DNA of 64,000 nt from Rhodoferax sp. (GCF_028714215.1 NZ_JAQTMS010000017.1:17217-81216), one strand, 5' to 3'; positions 50,911 through 60,443 are shown, counted from the stretch's first letter. Numbers and translations: made by a program. The notes: generated by a model from the letters alone, not told the origin.

Positions 50911-53127
50911 ATGGAAATTAAAGTCAACTTTCTCGACAAGCTTCGTCTTGAAGCCAAGTTCGATGACTTCACGGTGGTGGCCGACCAGCCTATCCGCTAC
51001 AAGGGCGATGGTTCGGCGCCAGGTCCGTTCGACTACTTTCTGGCCTCGTCGGCCTTGTGCGCGGCTTACTTCGTGAAGTTGTACTGCTCAACTCGCAATA
51101 TTCCTACCGACAACATCCGACTGTCGCAGAACAATATCGTCGATCCGGAAAACCGCTATCAGCAGATTTTCAAGATTCAGGTTGAGTTGCCGGCGGATAT
51201 CTCTGCCAAAGACCGCCAAGGCATTTTGCGCTCCATCGACCGTTGTACGGTGAAGAAAGTGGTGCAAGCCGGGCCCGAGTTTGTGATTGAAGAGGTAGAG
51301 AATCTGGATGCCGATGCCCAGGCCTTGCTGAGCTTGACGCCGGCTTCTGAAGCGAGCACCTATATTGCCGGCAAGGATCTGCCGTTGGAGCAAACCATCG
51401 CCAATATGTCGGGGGTGTTGGCGGGCTTGGGCATGAAGATTGAAATCGCTTCGTGGCGCAATCTTGTCCCCAATGTGTGGTCGCTGCACATCCGCGACGC
51501 GCACTCGCCGATGTGTTTTACCAATGGCAAGGGATCGACCAAGGAAAGCGCGTTAGCGTCGGCGTTGGGGGAGTTCATCGAGCGGCTGAACAACAACCAT
51601 TTCTACGCGGGTACTTTCTGGGGCGAAGACATCGCCAACGCAGCGTTTGTGCATTACCCGAACGAGCGCTGGTTTCAACCTGGTCCTGAAGATGCGTTGC
51701 CGGCCGAAATTCTGGATGCGTACTGCCGGCAAATTTACAACCCCGATGGCGAACTGCGTGGCTCGCATCTGTTCGACACCAACTCCGGCAATGTAGCGCG
51801 CGGCATTTGTTCGCTGCCCTATGTGCGGCAGTCGGATGGCGAGCTGGTGTATTTTCCGTCCAACCTGATCGAAAACCTGTTTGTGAGCAATGGCATGAGT
51901 GCCGGCAATACGCTGATGGAGGCGCAGGTGCAATGTCTGTCCGAAATTTTCGAACGGGCGGTCAAGCGCGAAATTCTGGAAAGTGAAATCGCATTGCCGG
52001 ATGTGCCGCACGAAGTGCTTGCCAAATACCCTGGCATTCTGGCCGGCATCAAAGGGTTGGAAGAGCAAGGCTTTCCGGTGCTGGTCAAGGACGCGTCGCT
52101 GGGTGGGGTGTACCCGGTGATGTGCGTCACCTTGATGAACCCGCGCACGGGCGGTGTGTTTGCCTCGTTCGGAGCGCATCCAAGCCTGGAGGTGGCGCTG
52201 GAACGCAGTCTGACGGAATTGCTGCAGGGTCGCAGTTTTGAAGGCCTCAACGATTTACCTCAGCCCACCTTTACCAGTAATGCCGTGACTGAGCCAAACA
52301 ACTTTGTTGAACACTTCATTGATTCCAGCGGCGTGGTGTCGTGGCGCTTTTTCAGTGCCAAGGCTGATTTTGAATTTGTTGAATGGGATTTTTCCGGCCA
52401 GGGCGACAACTCCAATGCCGAGGAAGCCGCGACCTTGTTCGGCATTCTCCAAGACATGGGCAAAGAAGCGTACATGGCGGTGTACGACCAGCTCGGCGCG
52501 ACAGCCTGCCGCATCCTGGTGCCAGGTTATTCGGAGATTTATCCGGTCGACGATCTGATTTGGGACAACACCAACAAGGCGCTGTTGTTCCGCACCGATA
52601 TTTTGAATTTGCACAAGCTGGACGACGCGAGCCTGGCAGCACTGCTTGAGCGTTTGAATAACAGCGAGCTGGACGACTACTCCGACATAGCCACATTGAT
52701 CGGCGTCGAATTTGACGAGAACACGGCCTGGGGCCAACTGACAGTTCTGGAGTTGAAGCTGCTGATTCATCTCGCCTTGCAGCAATTCGAGGCGGCGCAA
52801 GAGCTGGTGGGAGCCTTCCTGCAGTACAACGACAACACGGTCGAGCGCGGCTTGTTTTATCAGGCCTTGAATGTGGTGCTGGAGGTGCTACTGGATGGCG
52901 ACCTGGAACTGGACGATTACCTTGTCAATTTCCGCCGGATGTTTGGCAACCCTCGGATGGACGCGGTGTTGGGGTCACTGGACGGCAGCGTGCGCTTCTT
53001 CGGCTTGACGCCAACGAGTATGCAACTGGAGCAGCTCGACCGGCACCAGCGCCTGATCGACAGCTACAACAAACTGCACACGGCACGGGCCAAGGTGGCG
53101 GCTGCGTCCAGCTATCCACAAAGCTGA
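50911..53127 (+). CDS. OsmC domain/YcaO domain fusion protein
   Basis: A 738-residue cytoplasmic protein. Residues about 1-145 are an OsmC-like domain (PFDYFLASSALCAAYFVKLYC holds the reactive cysteine), about 165-580 the YcaO ATP-binding domain (NGKGSTKESALASALGEFIERL, GMSAGNTLMEAQVQCLSEIFERAVK) and the rest helical and TPR-like. YcaO proteins activate amide backbones with ATP; the E. coli-type fusion has been linked to methylthiolation of ribosomal protein S12. No substrate peptide, dehydrogenase or RimO gene is near, so a natural-product role is unlikely. ATG 50911 starts the OsmC domain. Confidence 0.88.
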   Translation: MEIKVNFLDKLRLEAKFDDFTVVADQPIRYKGDGSAPGPFDYFLASSALCAAYFVKLYCSTRNIPTDNIRLSQNNIVDPENRYQQIFKIQVELPADISAKDRQGILRSIDRCTVKKVVQAGPEFVIEEVENLDADAQALLSLTPASEASTYIAGKDLPLEQTIANMSGVLAGLGMKIEIASWRNLVPNVWSLHIRDAHSPMCFTNGKGSTKESALASALGEFIERLNNNHFYAGTFWGEDIANAAFVHYPNERWFQPGPEDALPAEILDAYCRQIYNPDGELRGSHLFDTNSGNVARGICSLPYVRQSDGELVYFPSNLIENLFVSNGMSAGNTLMEAQVQCLSEIFERAVKREILESEIALPDVPHEVLAKYPGILAGIKGLEEQGFPVLVKDASLGGVYPVMCVTLMNPRTGGVFASFGAHPSLEVALERSLTELLQGRSFEGLNDLPQPTFTSNAVTEPNNFVEHFIDSSGVVSWRFFSAKADFEFVEWDFSGQGDNSNAEEAATLFGILQDMGKEAYMAVYDQLGATACRILVPGYSEIYPVDDLIWDNTNKALLFRTDILNLHKLDDASLAALLERLNNSELDDYSDIATLIGVEFDENTAWGQLTVLELKLLIHLALQQFEAAQELVGAFLQYNDNTVERGLFYQALNVVLEVLLDGDLELDDYLVNFRRMFGNPRMDAVLGSLDGSVRFFGLTPTSMQLEQLDRHQRLIDSYNKLHTARAKVAAASSYPQS

Positions 53128-53532
53128 AGTAGAGATCAAATTGCCGGGCTGCGGTCACTGGTGGGCACGGGCTTTGTGCCCTAAGCCCAAGGCCAGACTA
53201 CTGAAATGCCAGCCCGATTCCAGTCGTAGAACTCAAAAAATTGAAGTTCAATGGCATGACCACTGAGTGGCCGCCGCTTCAAAAGGCTGTAAGTCAACCA
53301 TCCATTTTTTTCCTTCATCATTTCAGCGAATGCTGCATGGTCTAGCAATTGCGCACTTGAGACAAACACATGCTGTCATGAAGATCACAGCCCGCCGTAG
53401 TCTTCTTGCCGCGATGAGGCTGAATCGATTGGATAACATAGAGTTTTCGGTCGACTAGCTTGCGAAATGATCGCCATGGCTCAACTACTGACTGGATTAT
53501 GAGAGCCGGCAGTATTCAACAGGGATTAACAA
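53128..53532. other. Gene-poor spacer between ycaO-like and STAND genes
   Basis: About 400 bp. A 62-codon minus-strand frame (53181-53369) contains a plausible protein-like stretch (RRPLSGHAIELQFFEFYDWN) but has no start context and no recognised family; it could be the end of a lost gene. No promoter or repeat stands out. Confidence 0.35.
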
Positions 53533-56500
53533 ATGAGCAAGTCAGGCATTCAGTCCAGCCGAGGTGATGGTTACCAGACCCTTGTAGCCTTTGATTGGGC
53601 CTTAACGGTTCTGTCAGACCCTGACTATCCATGGCTTGAAGTAGATTCAGTAACGTGGCAGGTGGACGATGTGGTGATCGGCAGGGCCGACGGAACCAAA
53701 ATTTGCTGCCAGTGCAAAAAGAACCAGACAGCGCACAGGGCGTGGTCGATTGCCGATCTCGCTGAAGAATTGCACAAGGCAAGTAGGTTGTTGGCCAGCG
53801 ATCCCAAGACGGTAGTTCGGTTTTATTCTCGCAGTGCCTTCGGCGAACTCGCGGCGCTGCGGGAATTCAGCACCAACTACGCCGATGAATCAGCCTACAG
53901 CATCAATCTGGGCAAGGCGCATGAACAGACAGATGCCAGCCTGAAAGAGTTGCTTGTCAAGCAGGCACCAAACCTTTCAAGCTACCAGTTCCTTGGTCGC
54001 ACGACGTTTGAAATCAGCCCAGAACTGGATCGCATGGAGACATTGCTGCATGAACGTTTGCGCCAGTTGGCAAGCAATCCTTTGGCGGCTTACAACGCTC
54101 TATGGACACGCCTTGACCAACTCGGAATGCGCGTCAATGGCAACAACCGCCAAACTGCCGCTACGCAACACCGACTGACCAAAGACGACTTCAAAATCCT
54201 ACTGGCTCAAGCTGGTGCGATGCTGATACCACCCATGAACACCGCGGAAGTTCGTACCTCATTCCAAAGTACTTCCGCCATCGGTCGTTCATGGCGCAGA
54301 GACATTGGGGGCGAACGCATTGTTAGCCCAGTGGTCAACGATCTCATCGCGGCCATCGCGAACAAACATCGCTCCATTCTCCTCACCGGTTCGCCAGGTT
54401 CTGGCAAAACCTGCGTGATGCTGGCCCTGCAAGAAGCACTGGAACAACTCGCCCAAACCCGCGTAGACCTGCTGCCGCTGTTCATCCAATCGCGCGAGTT
54501 CGCCGAAGTGGTCACTGCACAAGATCGACAAGCCCAAGGCTTACCAGAGCAATGGGTGGAAAAGGTAGCACGCATGGCGGAAGATGCACATGTAGTGGTA
54601 GTCATTGACTCACTGGATGTACTTTCCATCGCCCGTGAACACAGCGTGTTGACGTATTTCTTGGCGCAAATTGATCGCCTGCTGCTGGTTCCCAATGTCA
54701 CCATCGTCACCGCTTGCCGCAACTTTGACCGCCATTACGACCGGCGCATTGCCCAACGAACGTGGGACAAAGAGTTCACTTGCCAGCCACTGGACTGGGA
54801 CACGGAGATTGCGCCACTCCTCGCCAGACTCGGCATTGATGCATCCGTCACCGATGGGGCCACGCGCGAGCTGATTCGCAACCCCCGTGAATTGGCCCTT
54901 TATGTTGAACTGGCGCAGAAAGGCGGCAGCTTCAACGTGGTGACCAGCCACGCATTGGCACGGCGATATCTCGCCATGATGGTTCAAGCCAACAGCGCGT
55001 TGGGCGATGCCGCCATGCAAGCCATTGAAGCCATCGCCGCTGAAATGCTCAAGTTGCGCGGCCTGGCGGTGCCACACCAACGATTTACCGCCTCGCGAGA
55101 AATTCAGCGCGCCCTACTCAGCCATAACGTGCTGCACGAGACGCAAGATGGACAGCTGACATTCGGGCATCAGACCCTGCTGGACGTGTTGGTGATCAGC
55201 GGCGCAGTGCGGCGTGAAGTCACGTTGAACGCATTCATCCAAGGTTTGCCGCCCGTGCCCTTTGTCCGCCCCAGCATTCGCAGCTTTGTTGTGCAATTGG
55301 CGTCAGGTGATCGCCGCGAGTTCCGAAAGCAATTGCGTACTGTGTTGACGGGCAGCCACGCCTTCCATATTCGTCGGTTGGTGGCGGAATCCTTGGCAGA
55401 GCAAATTCCACAGGATGATGATTGGCCACTGATTCGCGACCTGCGCAACCAGCATCGGGACGTGTTCCAGGTGATCTACACGCAAGCGGTTCGCATGGAA
55501 TGGCATTACTTCTGGTTCAAGCATCTGGTCCCGATACTAAAAGATTCACGCGATGCCGAAGGATTGACGACCCATGTACACCGGGTGTCGCAATGGAAGA
55601 ACGACGACGCTGACGGGGTGCTCGCGTTTTGGGCTGAGGTGCTGGCATTTGACTGGGTGGACAAGAAGCAAATCGCATGGCAATTGGAGATTGCACTCTC
55701 AGACGTTCAAGCAAAGCATTCGGCGTTGCTTGAACCCTTGCTGCAGACCTTACTCGACCTTCCTCGGCGACCGCACAGTTCTATCGGGCATGCGCTGGCA
55801 CGATGTGTCAAAGGCGGTGGTATAGACGATGCGGTGCTTTGGAGCTATGTCGCGGGCGAGGTCGGCGATGAAGACGTGCTCAACTATCGCTTTGACAACA
55901 AATTGCATTGTCAACCGCACGAATTTGGCAACAGCCATGACAAATTTCTCGGCGATCGAATGCGGCAATCCACTGCTTTGCTGAACTTGGCAGTTGCGGA
56001 GATAGAGCGATGGAGCCGAATCAAAGCATCGCGTTATGGCGAGACGCCCACAAGCTATTGGAGTGGCTTTCTACGCGAAACGTCCTACGACGACGCTCAC
56101 AGCCAGACAGACCACCGACACCTGGATGGCGAACGCATCCTTCTGGATGCCGTCGAGGCAGCCGTTGTGCATCACGCAAACTGTCAATCCGATTGGTGGC
56201 AGAACAATCGCCAACGACTGTGCTTCAGCGCAGAAGGCGCGTTGCGCTATTTCGCCATCCTAGCGTGTACGTCGACACCAACCGCCAACCTTGATGTGAT
56301 TGGCCTCATGCTATGCGACAAGGCACTTCTCGAATCCGATTTGTCGTACGAACTGGGCACGCTGATGCAGACCACTTTTCTGCAACTTGATGCGGCTACG
56401 CAAGACGCAATACAAGCAACCGTCTTGACCGTTGACCAGGAAATCACCACTGACTCAAGGCACCGTGGATGGATGCTGCAAAAGCAAGCACAACTGGTTG

Positions 56501-58113
56501 TCACGATCCCCCGGCATCTGCGTTCCCCCGCCGCACAGGCGGTAATAGACGAATGCGAAAAGATAACGTGGCCACTCGTTCGCCAACCAAGCATTGGCAT
56601 GCGTGGCGGCATGGTTAGCGCGCCGTTTTCCTTTGAGGTGTTTCTTGGTTCGAGCGATGCCGGAGTGCTGCAACTGCTCGCGCACTACAACGGACATGCC
56701 AGAAACACTTTTGATGATTTTCTGATGGGCGGAGAGAGGGAGGTTGGCTCACAACTGGGTGGGGCGGCTTCGCGCCATCCGGCCCGCTTTGTGAATCTTT
56801 TGTCAGCAAATTGGGAACGGATCGCAGATCGATTTCGCGATGACATCATGGACGGCGTCGCCACGTACCTAGCGCACCGGTACGGCAACTTGCAGACAAA
56901 TGGCGCGTGGACACCCAAAGAGGAAGCCGATCCGGTCGCGCTTGCGCGACAAGTTCTCGATGAGTTGGAATGGCACGCGAGCCACTGGCATCACAACCGT
57001 GCCGCATCGAAGGCGATACAAGGCTGCGCTCACGTCATTGAGCAGACACGGGACGCTGCACGGCTAACGTCTTTGGCCATGGGTTTTTCAACACTTGAGG
57101 AGAAGAGCTCCATTTCAGGCGATTCCGTCGATTTGCTCACCGCTGGCATCAATATGGCGCGAGGTAACGCGGCCGAATCCTTGATGATTGTGGCCAATCA
57201 ACTTGAAAAGAACGGCATACCCTGGCCAGATTTGTTACCCCCTGCGCTGCGCCTATTTGCAGTAGACAAAGACCCTGCCATTCGTGCCTTGCTATTGCGG
57301 CGCATGCCCTATTTTCAAAGCCATCATCCGGATCTGGGCTGGGAGTTGTTTGACCTTGCAATGCAGGACAGTGCCGACGGGCTTTGGGCCATGGCGGAGC
57401 CATGCCTCTACCACGCTTACCACCAGAGATATGACATTGTCGAACCGTGGTTGACGCGCCTTTATCGCGAAGGAAACGGTAAGGATTTTGAAATCTGGGG
57501 ACGTATTTCTGCACTGGCAGCACTTTCGAAACAGCTGGCCCTGTCCGCTTTACTCGCAGAGCTCAAGACACTGGACACGGCCGAAGCCTGGCGCGGTGTT
57601 GCCAGCGTTTGGACCCACCCTCGCAACGTACAGCTGCACCGCGAACAATGTCTCGCCGGTCTTGAAGCCGGCTTGAACGCAGAAAACCAGCATGCCCCAG
57701 CGGTTGCACGCAAATACGGCAACCTTTTCCGAGAAACGAAACCTTTGGTTTCTACGCCGATTGAATTGCTCAGGCGTTGCTTTTCCCTGCTGGAATCCGA
57801 GGCAACTGAGTCGGCACGAAGCGACGTACATGGATTTGATGCATGGCTGAACGCATCCTCAATCCTCGATCCAATGCATGCACTAGAAGCCACTGAGATT
57901 TATCTTGATTTTGTTCGAAGCACAAAACCCTATATGTATGACCACGACAACAACCTTACGCAACTGCTGACCCGCCTTTTTGCGCAGGCAGAAGAACAGG
58001 AAGAATCAGACAGCGGTGCCATGCTGCAGCGCGTGGTCGTGGTGCAGGATGCTCTGCTGGCTTTGGGTGTCAGTGGCGTGAACGACTGGCTTAAGGTTGC
58101 AGAGCGACCATGA
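53533..58113 (+). CDS. Large nuclease-STAND NTPase, candidate antiphage effector
   Basis: A 1526-residue protein with three parts. Residues about 10-130 resemble a PD-(D/E)xK nuclease of the Cap4/Mrr kind: Glu36, Asp45-Asp46 (VDDVVIG) and Gln60-x-Lys62 (CQCKKN), preceded by a DGYQ helix. Residues about 255-480 form a STAND-type NTPase with P-loop TGSPGSGKT (285-293) and Walker B VVVVIDSLD (Asp359). The remaining thousand residues are helical and repetitive, as in sensor regions of Avs-type proteins. The likely role is detection of phage protein followed by DNA cleavage; this is inference from architecture. ATG 53533 opens the nuclease domain. Confidence 0.7.
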   Translation: MSKSGIQSSRGDGYQTLVAFDWALTVLSDPDYPWLEVDSVTWQVDDVVIGRADGTKICCQCKKNQTAHRAWSIADLAEELHKASRLLASDPKTVVRFYSRSAFGELAALREFSTNYADESAYSINLGKAHEQTDASLKELLVKQAPNLSSYQFLGRTTFEISPELDRMETLLHERLRQLASNPLAAYNALWTRLDQLGMRVNGNNRQTAATQHRLTKDDFKILLAQAGAMLIPPMNTAEVRTSFQSTSAIGRSWRRDIGGERIVSPVVNDLIAAIANKHRSILLTGSPGSGKTCVMLALQEALEQLAQTRVDLLPLFIQSREFAEVVTAQDRQAQGLPEQWVEKVARMAEDAHVVVVIDSLDVLSIAREHSVLTYFLAQIDRLLLVPNVTIVTACRNFDRHYDRRIAQRTWDKEFTCQPLDWDTEIAPLLARLGIDASVTDGATRELIRNPRELALYVELAQKGGSFNVVTSHALARRYLAMMVQANSALGDAAMQAIEAIAAEMLKLRGLAVPHQRFTASREIQRALLSHNVLHETQDGQLTFGHQTLLDVLVISGAVRREVTLNAFIQGLPPVPFVRPSIRSFVVQLASGDRREFRKQLRTVLTGSHAFHIRRLVAESLAEQIPQDDDWPLIRDLRNQHRDVFQVIYTQAVRMEWHYFWFKHLVPILKDSRDAEGLTTHVHRVSQWKNDDADGVLAFWAEVLAFDWVDKKQIAWQLEIALSDVQAKHSALLEPLLQTLLDLPRRPHSSIGHALARCVKGGGIDDAVLWSYVAGEVGDEDVLNYRFDNKLHCQPHEFGNSHDKFLGDRMRQSTALLNLAVAEIERWSRIKASRYGETPTSYWSGFLRETSYDDAHSQTDHRHLDGERILLDAVEAAVVHHANCQSDWWQNNRQRLCFSAEGALRYFAILACTSTPTANLDVIGLMLCDKALLESDLSYELGTLMQTTFLQLDAATQDAIQATVLTVDQEITTDSRHRGWMLQKQAQLVVTIPRHLRSPAAQAVIDECEKITWPLVRQPSIGMRGGMVSAPFSFEVFLGSSDAGVLQLLAHYNGHARNTFDDFLMGGEREVGSQLGGAASRHPARFVNLLSANWERIADRFRDDIMDGVATYLAHRYGNLQTNGAWTPKEEADPVALARQVLDELEWHASHWHHNRAASKAIQGCAHVIEQTRDAARLTSLAMGFSTLEEKSSISGDSVDLLTAGINMARGNAAESLMIVANQLEKNGIPWPDLLPPALRLFAVDKDPAIRALLLRRMPYFQSHHPDLGWELFDLAMQDSADGLWAMAEPCLYHAYHQRYDIVEPWLTRLYREGNGKDFEIWGRISALAALSKQLALSALLAELKTLDTAEAWRGVASVWTHPRNVQLHREQCLAGLEAGLNAENQHAPAVARKYGNLFRETKPLVSTPIELLRRCFSLLESEATESARSDVHGFDAWLNASSILDPMHALEATEIYLDFVRSTKPYMYDHDNNLTQLLTRLFAQAEEQEESDSGAMLQRVVVVQDALLALGVSGVNDWLKVAERP

Positions 58114-58346
58114 CCGTGAATAGCGAATCAACAATTGACGAAGATCTCGCCATAGACTTTCCTGCTGCCCTGAAGCCGCCACTGGGTAGCACCCGCTTCT
58201 GGTCGAGAGCCAGTGCTGCATCACCGAAATCCTCTCCACGCTGCCGACAGTCAAGCGACTGTTGCCAATGTCGGGACCCATTTCAATGTGCCCTGCAATC
58301 CATCAAGTCAATGCATGCCAGGGAGTCAGCCAGGATAATATATGTC
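58110..58346 (+). pseudogene. Start of a gene coupled to the STAND gene, apparently cut short
   Basis: ATG 58110 overlaps the STAND stop by ATGA and opens a frame (MTVNSESTIDEDLAIDFPAA) that loses protein-like character after about 40 codons and runs into the TumE gene in frame. A second frame covering about 58206-58330 reads ITEILSTLPTVKRLLPMSGP. This looks like the remains of a second component of the defence operon, frameshifted and truncated by the toxin-antitoxin pair. The family is not recognisable. Confidence 0.35.
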
Positions 58347-58643
58347 ATGGCTGATCGGAAAATTGTCGACGATACGCACCACATCGTGCAAAAGCGTGGG
58401 ATTGGTCAGCTTCGACGTGAAATCTGGGCTGATGCCCAAGGTCAGGTGACTCGTTACAACCTTGCGTACATCAACCGTGCATTGCACGCTGGCGATAACG
58501 GACGCGTGGTGGGCTATGACAACCAGCATGGGTATCACCACCGGCACTACTTCGGTGTTGTCGCTGCGGTTGAATTCACGAGTTTTGACGACATTGAAGA
58601 TCAGTTCCAGGCCGATTGGGCTGCACCCAGGAGCACCGCATGA
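58347..58643 (+). CDS. TumE-like toxin (DUF6516)
   Basis: A 98-residue basic protein. The stretch VVGYDNQHGYHHRHYFG at about residues 52-68 is the mark of the TumE/DUF6516 family, which belongs to type II toxin-antitoxin pairs with a DNA-binding antitoxin. RYNLAYINR earlier in the protein is also typical. ATG 58347 is preferred because the family begins there; the frame upstream is the truncated gene at 58110. Its stop overlaps the antitoxin start by ATGA. Confidence 0.75.
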   Translation: MADRKIVDDTHHIVQKRGIGQLRREIWADAQGQVTRYNLAYINRALHAGDNGRVVGYDNQHGYHHRHYFGVVAAVEFTSFDDIEDQFQADWAAPRSTA

Positions 58644-59014
58644 AAAATGTCACCCTTAAAGCAGGTAATGAACAAGATTTCTTCCGCAGAGGAAAGGTGT
58701 TGGCACGATTGGCTGACGCTGGTCAACCGATGCCAGAGGAACGCACTGTCAGCTTTGAAGATCTTGCCGATCTCCTGCGCTTGCTGACTGCCAGTCGACT
58801 TGACGTGTTCCGCAGTGTCAAGGGCGAACCGGGTTCGATCACAGTCATCGCTGGTCGCCTACATCGTGATCGCAGCGCTGTCAAACGTGATGTAGACCAG
58901 TTGGCAAAAGTCGGACTTGTGACGATAGAAACCAAGACGCTTCCAGGTCATGGTCATATGAAAGAGATTCGAGCGTCCGCTGGCATTTTTCGCCTCGAGG
59001 CGATGGTGATGTGA
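58640..59014 (+). CDS. TumA-like helix-turn-helix antitoxin (HVO_A0114 family)
   Basis: A 124-residue DNA-binding protein coupled by ATGA to the toxin gene. The winged helix is visible in SRLDVFRSVKGEPGSITVIAGRLHRDRSAVKRDVDQLAKVGLV (about residues 52-95), a MarR/ArsR-like layout used by HVO_A0114-type antitoxins, followed by a short wing and tail. It should neutralise the toxin and repress the pair. The toxin-first order is usual for this family. Confidence 0.7.
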   Translation: MKNVTLKAGNEQDFFRRGKVLARLADAGQPMPEERTVSFEDLADLLRLLTASRLDVFRSVKGEPGSITVIAGRLHRDRSAVKRDVDQLAKVGLVTIETKTLPGHGHMKEIRASAGIFRLEAMVM

Positions 59015-59145
59015 ATTGGCTGGACGCTCATGGTCATTGGCTGCGACGTTCTCGGCGGGCGCTCAACGACCATCACGAATCGTGAACTCGCCCGACCGAT
59101 GCAATAAGAATTTTTCATTAACGCTCGCGGAACCCGCGTTGGCAG

Positions 59146-60363
59146 CTATTTGTTTTGCTGCAGCTTGAGCGCCTGCTCGGGCCACTCCCGCCATGGGCAG
59201 ACATCGGCTACATCGCGCACCTGCGGCTGACTGCCCGCGTAGACCAGCATCGGCCGACCGCCAGGCTCGGGCTGCGCGGGTGCAGGCGCTGCACTGGCGG
59301 CGGTTTGCCGGAGTGCGGCGTACTTGCGCAATGAGCCAAACCAATCGCCCGCCACCGTCTGTCCGGCCTTGAACTCAACCGTTCGAAGCTGGCTGCCATG
59401 CTCCACCAGCAAGTCCACTTCGCTGCCGATCTTGTCACGCCAAAAGAATAGCCGGGCATCCAGGCGCAGATGGAGATTGATCTTGACCGCTTCGGCCACC
59501 GCCCAGGTTTCAAACAATGGCCCGCGCAGCGATGACAAGGCCAGTTCCTCCGCACTGCGGACACCCGCCAGCCAGGCAGCCAGACCCGTGTCATAAAAAT
59601 AGAGCTTGGGTGACTTGGTGAGCTGTTTGCCAAAGTTGACATGGTGCGGTGGCAATAGAAACACCAGGTAACTAGCCTCCAGAATTGACAACCAACCCTT
59701 GGCGGTAGGGTTGCTGATGCCGCAGTCGGCCGCCAAAGACGAAAGATTCAAGACCTGCGATGTGCGCGCCGCGCACATGCGTACAAAGGTTCGAAAGGTC
59801 TGCAAGTCCCGCACGTTGAGCATCTGGCGTACGTCGCGCTCCACGTAGGTGGTAAAGTAGTCCGCCAGCCAGATGCCTGGTGGAATGCCACGGTCCAGCG
59901 GCACCGGATACAGGCCGCGCCACAGCATGTCTTCTATGGAAGTAAAAGGCAAGTTCGCGGCTTGCAACTCGCCCAGGGTAAATGGCAAAAGCTCCAGCAG
60001 GCCGACCCGACCCGCCAGAGACTGGCTGATCTCACTGCGCAAGCCCAGTTGCTGGGAGCCCGTCAACACCCAGGCACCCATGGCGCGGTCTCGGTCGACA
60101 ATGGTTTGCAGGTACGAAAACAATTCGGGCGCGCGCTGGGCTTCGTCCAGAATTGCGCCACCGGCAAACTGCCCCAGAAAACGCCGGGGGTCGGACAGTG
60201 CACTCTCCCGCACGTCCGGGTCTTCCAGCGGCACATAGGGCTTGTCGGGAAAAGTGGCCTGGACCAAGGTGGTTTTGCCGGACTGACGCGGCCCGGTCAC
60301 CGCAACCACCGGATACCACTGGGCGAGTGCTTGAAGTTGAAGCGCGGCCTGCCGAGGAATCAT
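59146..60363 (-). CDS. AAA ATPase of the DUF4143 family
   Basis: A 405-residue protein. Walker A GPRQSGKTT is at residues 24-32 and Walker B GAILDEAQRAP near 68-78, with sensor LTGSQQ at about 100. The C-terminal DUF4143 domain (about 190-330) has SKPKLYFYD-like KSPKLYFYDTGLAAWL, GPLFETWAVAE and FFWRDKIGSEVDLLVE, the last two suggesting a PD-(D/E)xK-like nuclease fold. Family members are common on mobile islands and their role is unclear. A perfect 14-bp inverted repeat lies 30 bp upstream. A 27-bp piece of this gene or a twin survives at 49177. Confidence 0.85.
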   Translation of the reverse strand: MIPRQAALQLQALAQWYPVVAVTGPRQSGKTTLVQATFPDKPYVPLEDPDVRESALSDPRRFLGQFAGGAILDEAQRAPELFSYLQTIVDRDRAMGAWVLTGSQQLGLRSEISQSLAGRVGLLELLPFTLGELQAANLPFTSIEDMLWRGLYPVPLDRGIPPGIWLADYFTTYVERDVRQMLNVRDLQTFRTFVRMCAARTSQVLNLSSLAADCGISNPTAKGWLSILEASYLVFLLPPHHVNFGKQLTKSPKLYFYDTGLAAWLAGVRSAEELALSSLRGPLFETWAVAEAVKINLHLRLDARLFFWRDKIGSEVDLLVEHGSQLRTVEFKAGQTVAGDWFGSLRKYAALRQTAASAAPAPAQPEPGGRPMLVYAGSQPQVRDVADVCPWREWPEQALKLQQNK

Positions 60364-60392
60364 CGCGAGATGGCAGCAGCTTTTTTCAAAAT

Positions 60393-60429
60393 GTGTCTAA
60401 ATTTAAATTTGTAAATTAAATTTAGACAC
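60393..60429. promoter_or_regulatory. Perfect 14-bp inverted repeat before the DUF4143 gene
   Basis: GTGTCTAAATTTAA at 60393-60406 pairs perfectly with 60416-60429 across nine bases. It is very AT-rich in a GC-rich surrounding and lies 30 bp before the gene start, so it fits an operator overlapping the promoter or an island-end sequence. Confidence 0.6.
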
Positions 60430-60443
60430 TTCAAAGATGCCGA

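Noticed and set aside
50911..53127. YcaO protein as part of a peptide natural-product cluster
   Set aside because: It has the OsmC-YcaO layout of the housekeeping type, and no precursor peptide, dehydrogenase or exporter gene lies beside it.
53378..53458. 26-codon plus-strand frame with a basic N-terminus
   Set aside because: Too short, with no good ribosome site and no recognisable product.
15817..60443. Integrase, transposase or phage structural genes that would explain the island
   Set aside because: I looked for tyrosine and serine recombinase, DDE transposase and phage genes at both junctions and at the seam and found none; the mechanism is left open.
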